DNA of 64,000 nucleotides, taken from positions 1,178,001 to 1,242,000 of the forward strand of contig JAACJM010000003.1 of assembly GCA_013368315.1 (NCBI GenBank), written 5' to 3'. Source of the stretch: Tetrapyrgos nigripes (Eukaryota; Basidiomycota; Agaricomycetes; Agaricales; Campanellaceae). Under the pieces are notes generated by a model. The model ran no database searches and was not told the origin of the DNA. It saw nothing but the letters and a program-made list of their open reading frames with translations. Numbering within the stretch: the first letter of the stretch is position 1; each line of letters starts with the position of its first letter. Below, in pieces: positions 63,851-64,000 of the stretch. A program made the translations under genes and the position numbers.

Positions 63851-64000
63851 GACTACACCACTGGTAAAACAAGTTCATTTTGCGCTGCAGTACTTCAGGT
63901 GTGTTTTCGTCACGAAGTACATGTATCGCTCACAACTTATAAGTCTGCTTTGTTTAACGAAAACTTCACCAGAAGATATCAATATCTAGTATGTATCCAC
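63851..64000. other. Sequence to the right edge, nothing seen
   Basis: 150 bases with no supportable feature. Confidence 0.3.

Overview
This is a window of filamentous basidiomycete nuclear DNA, most likely from a wood- or litter-decaying agaricomycete. The genes are dense with introns of about 50-65 bases (GT..AG, often GTGAGT/GTACGT donors). Introns occur every few hundred bases, protein families are typically fungal, and two class II lignin-modifying peroxidase genes lie in tandem. All exon structures were read by eye from splice signals, reading frame and family conservation.

Left part (1-22 kb) is mostly housekeeping. It holds an AtuA/DUF1446 enzyme (minus, runs off the left edge), a NEDD1-like WD40/coiled-coil protein, the acetolactate synthase catalytic subunit ILV2, the AP-2 clathrin adaptor mu subunit (minus), PAPS reductase MET16, a secreted CE16 acetylesterase, an ABM-like small protein, a possibly N-myristoylated coiled-coil protein, the mitoribosomal GTPase mS29/DAP3 (minus) and a damaged AAA ATPase.

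Middle part (23-41 kb) is a run of four large plus-strand genes encoding very Ser-rich, largely disordered proteins. In order they are an unknown coiled-coil protein interrupted by a one-base frameshift, a TRF4/Cid14 non-canonical poly(A) polymerase, an unknown Ser-rich protein whose ATG appears to be split by an intron, and an Asi1/Asi3-like multi-spanning RING ubiquitin ligase. Codon-scale microsatellites run through this block and seem to have disturbed frames in two places.

Right part (41-64 kb) is accessory and secretory. It has a secreted endonuclease/exonuclease/phosphatase-fold protein fused to a jacalin-like lectin domain, a GH43 arabinofuranosidase (minus), a gene-poor spacer with a clear MITE (46319-46848), an F-box protein, and a direct duplication of about 3.9 kb carrying two short-type manganese peroxidase genes with their promoters. 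A second MITE with long terminal inverted repeats closes the window. The CE16, GH43 and peroxidase genes together point to plant cell wall breakdown. No CRISPR, phage, rRNA or virus-like gene was seen. The most unusual observations are the intron-split start codon, the repeat-associated frame breaks, the apparent gene-conversion tract between the peroxidases, and the two MITEs.
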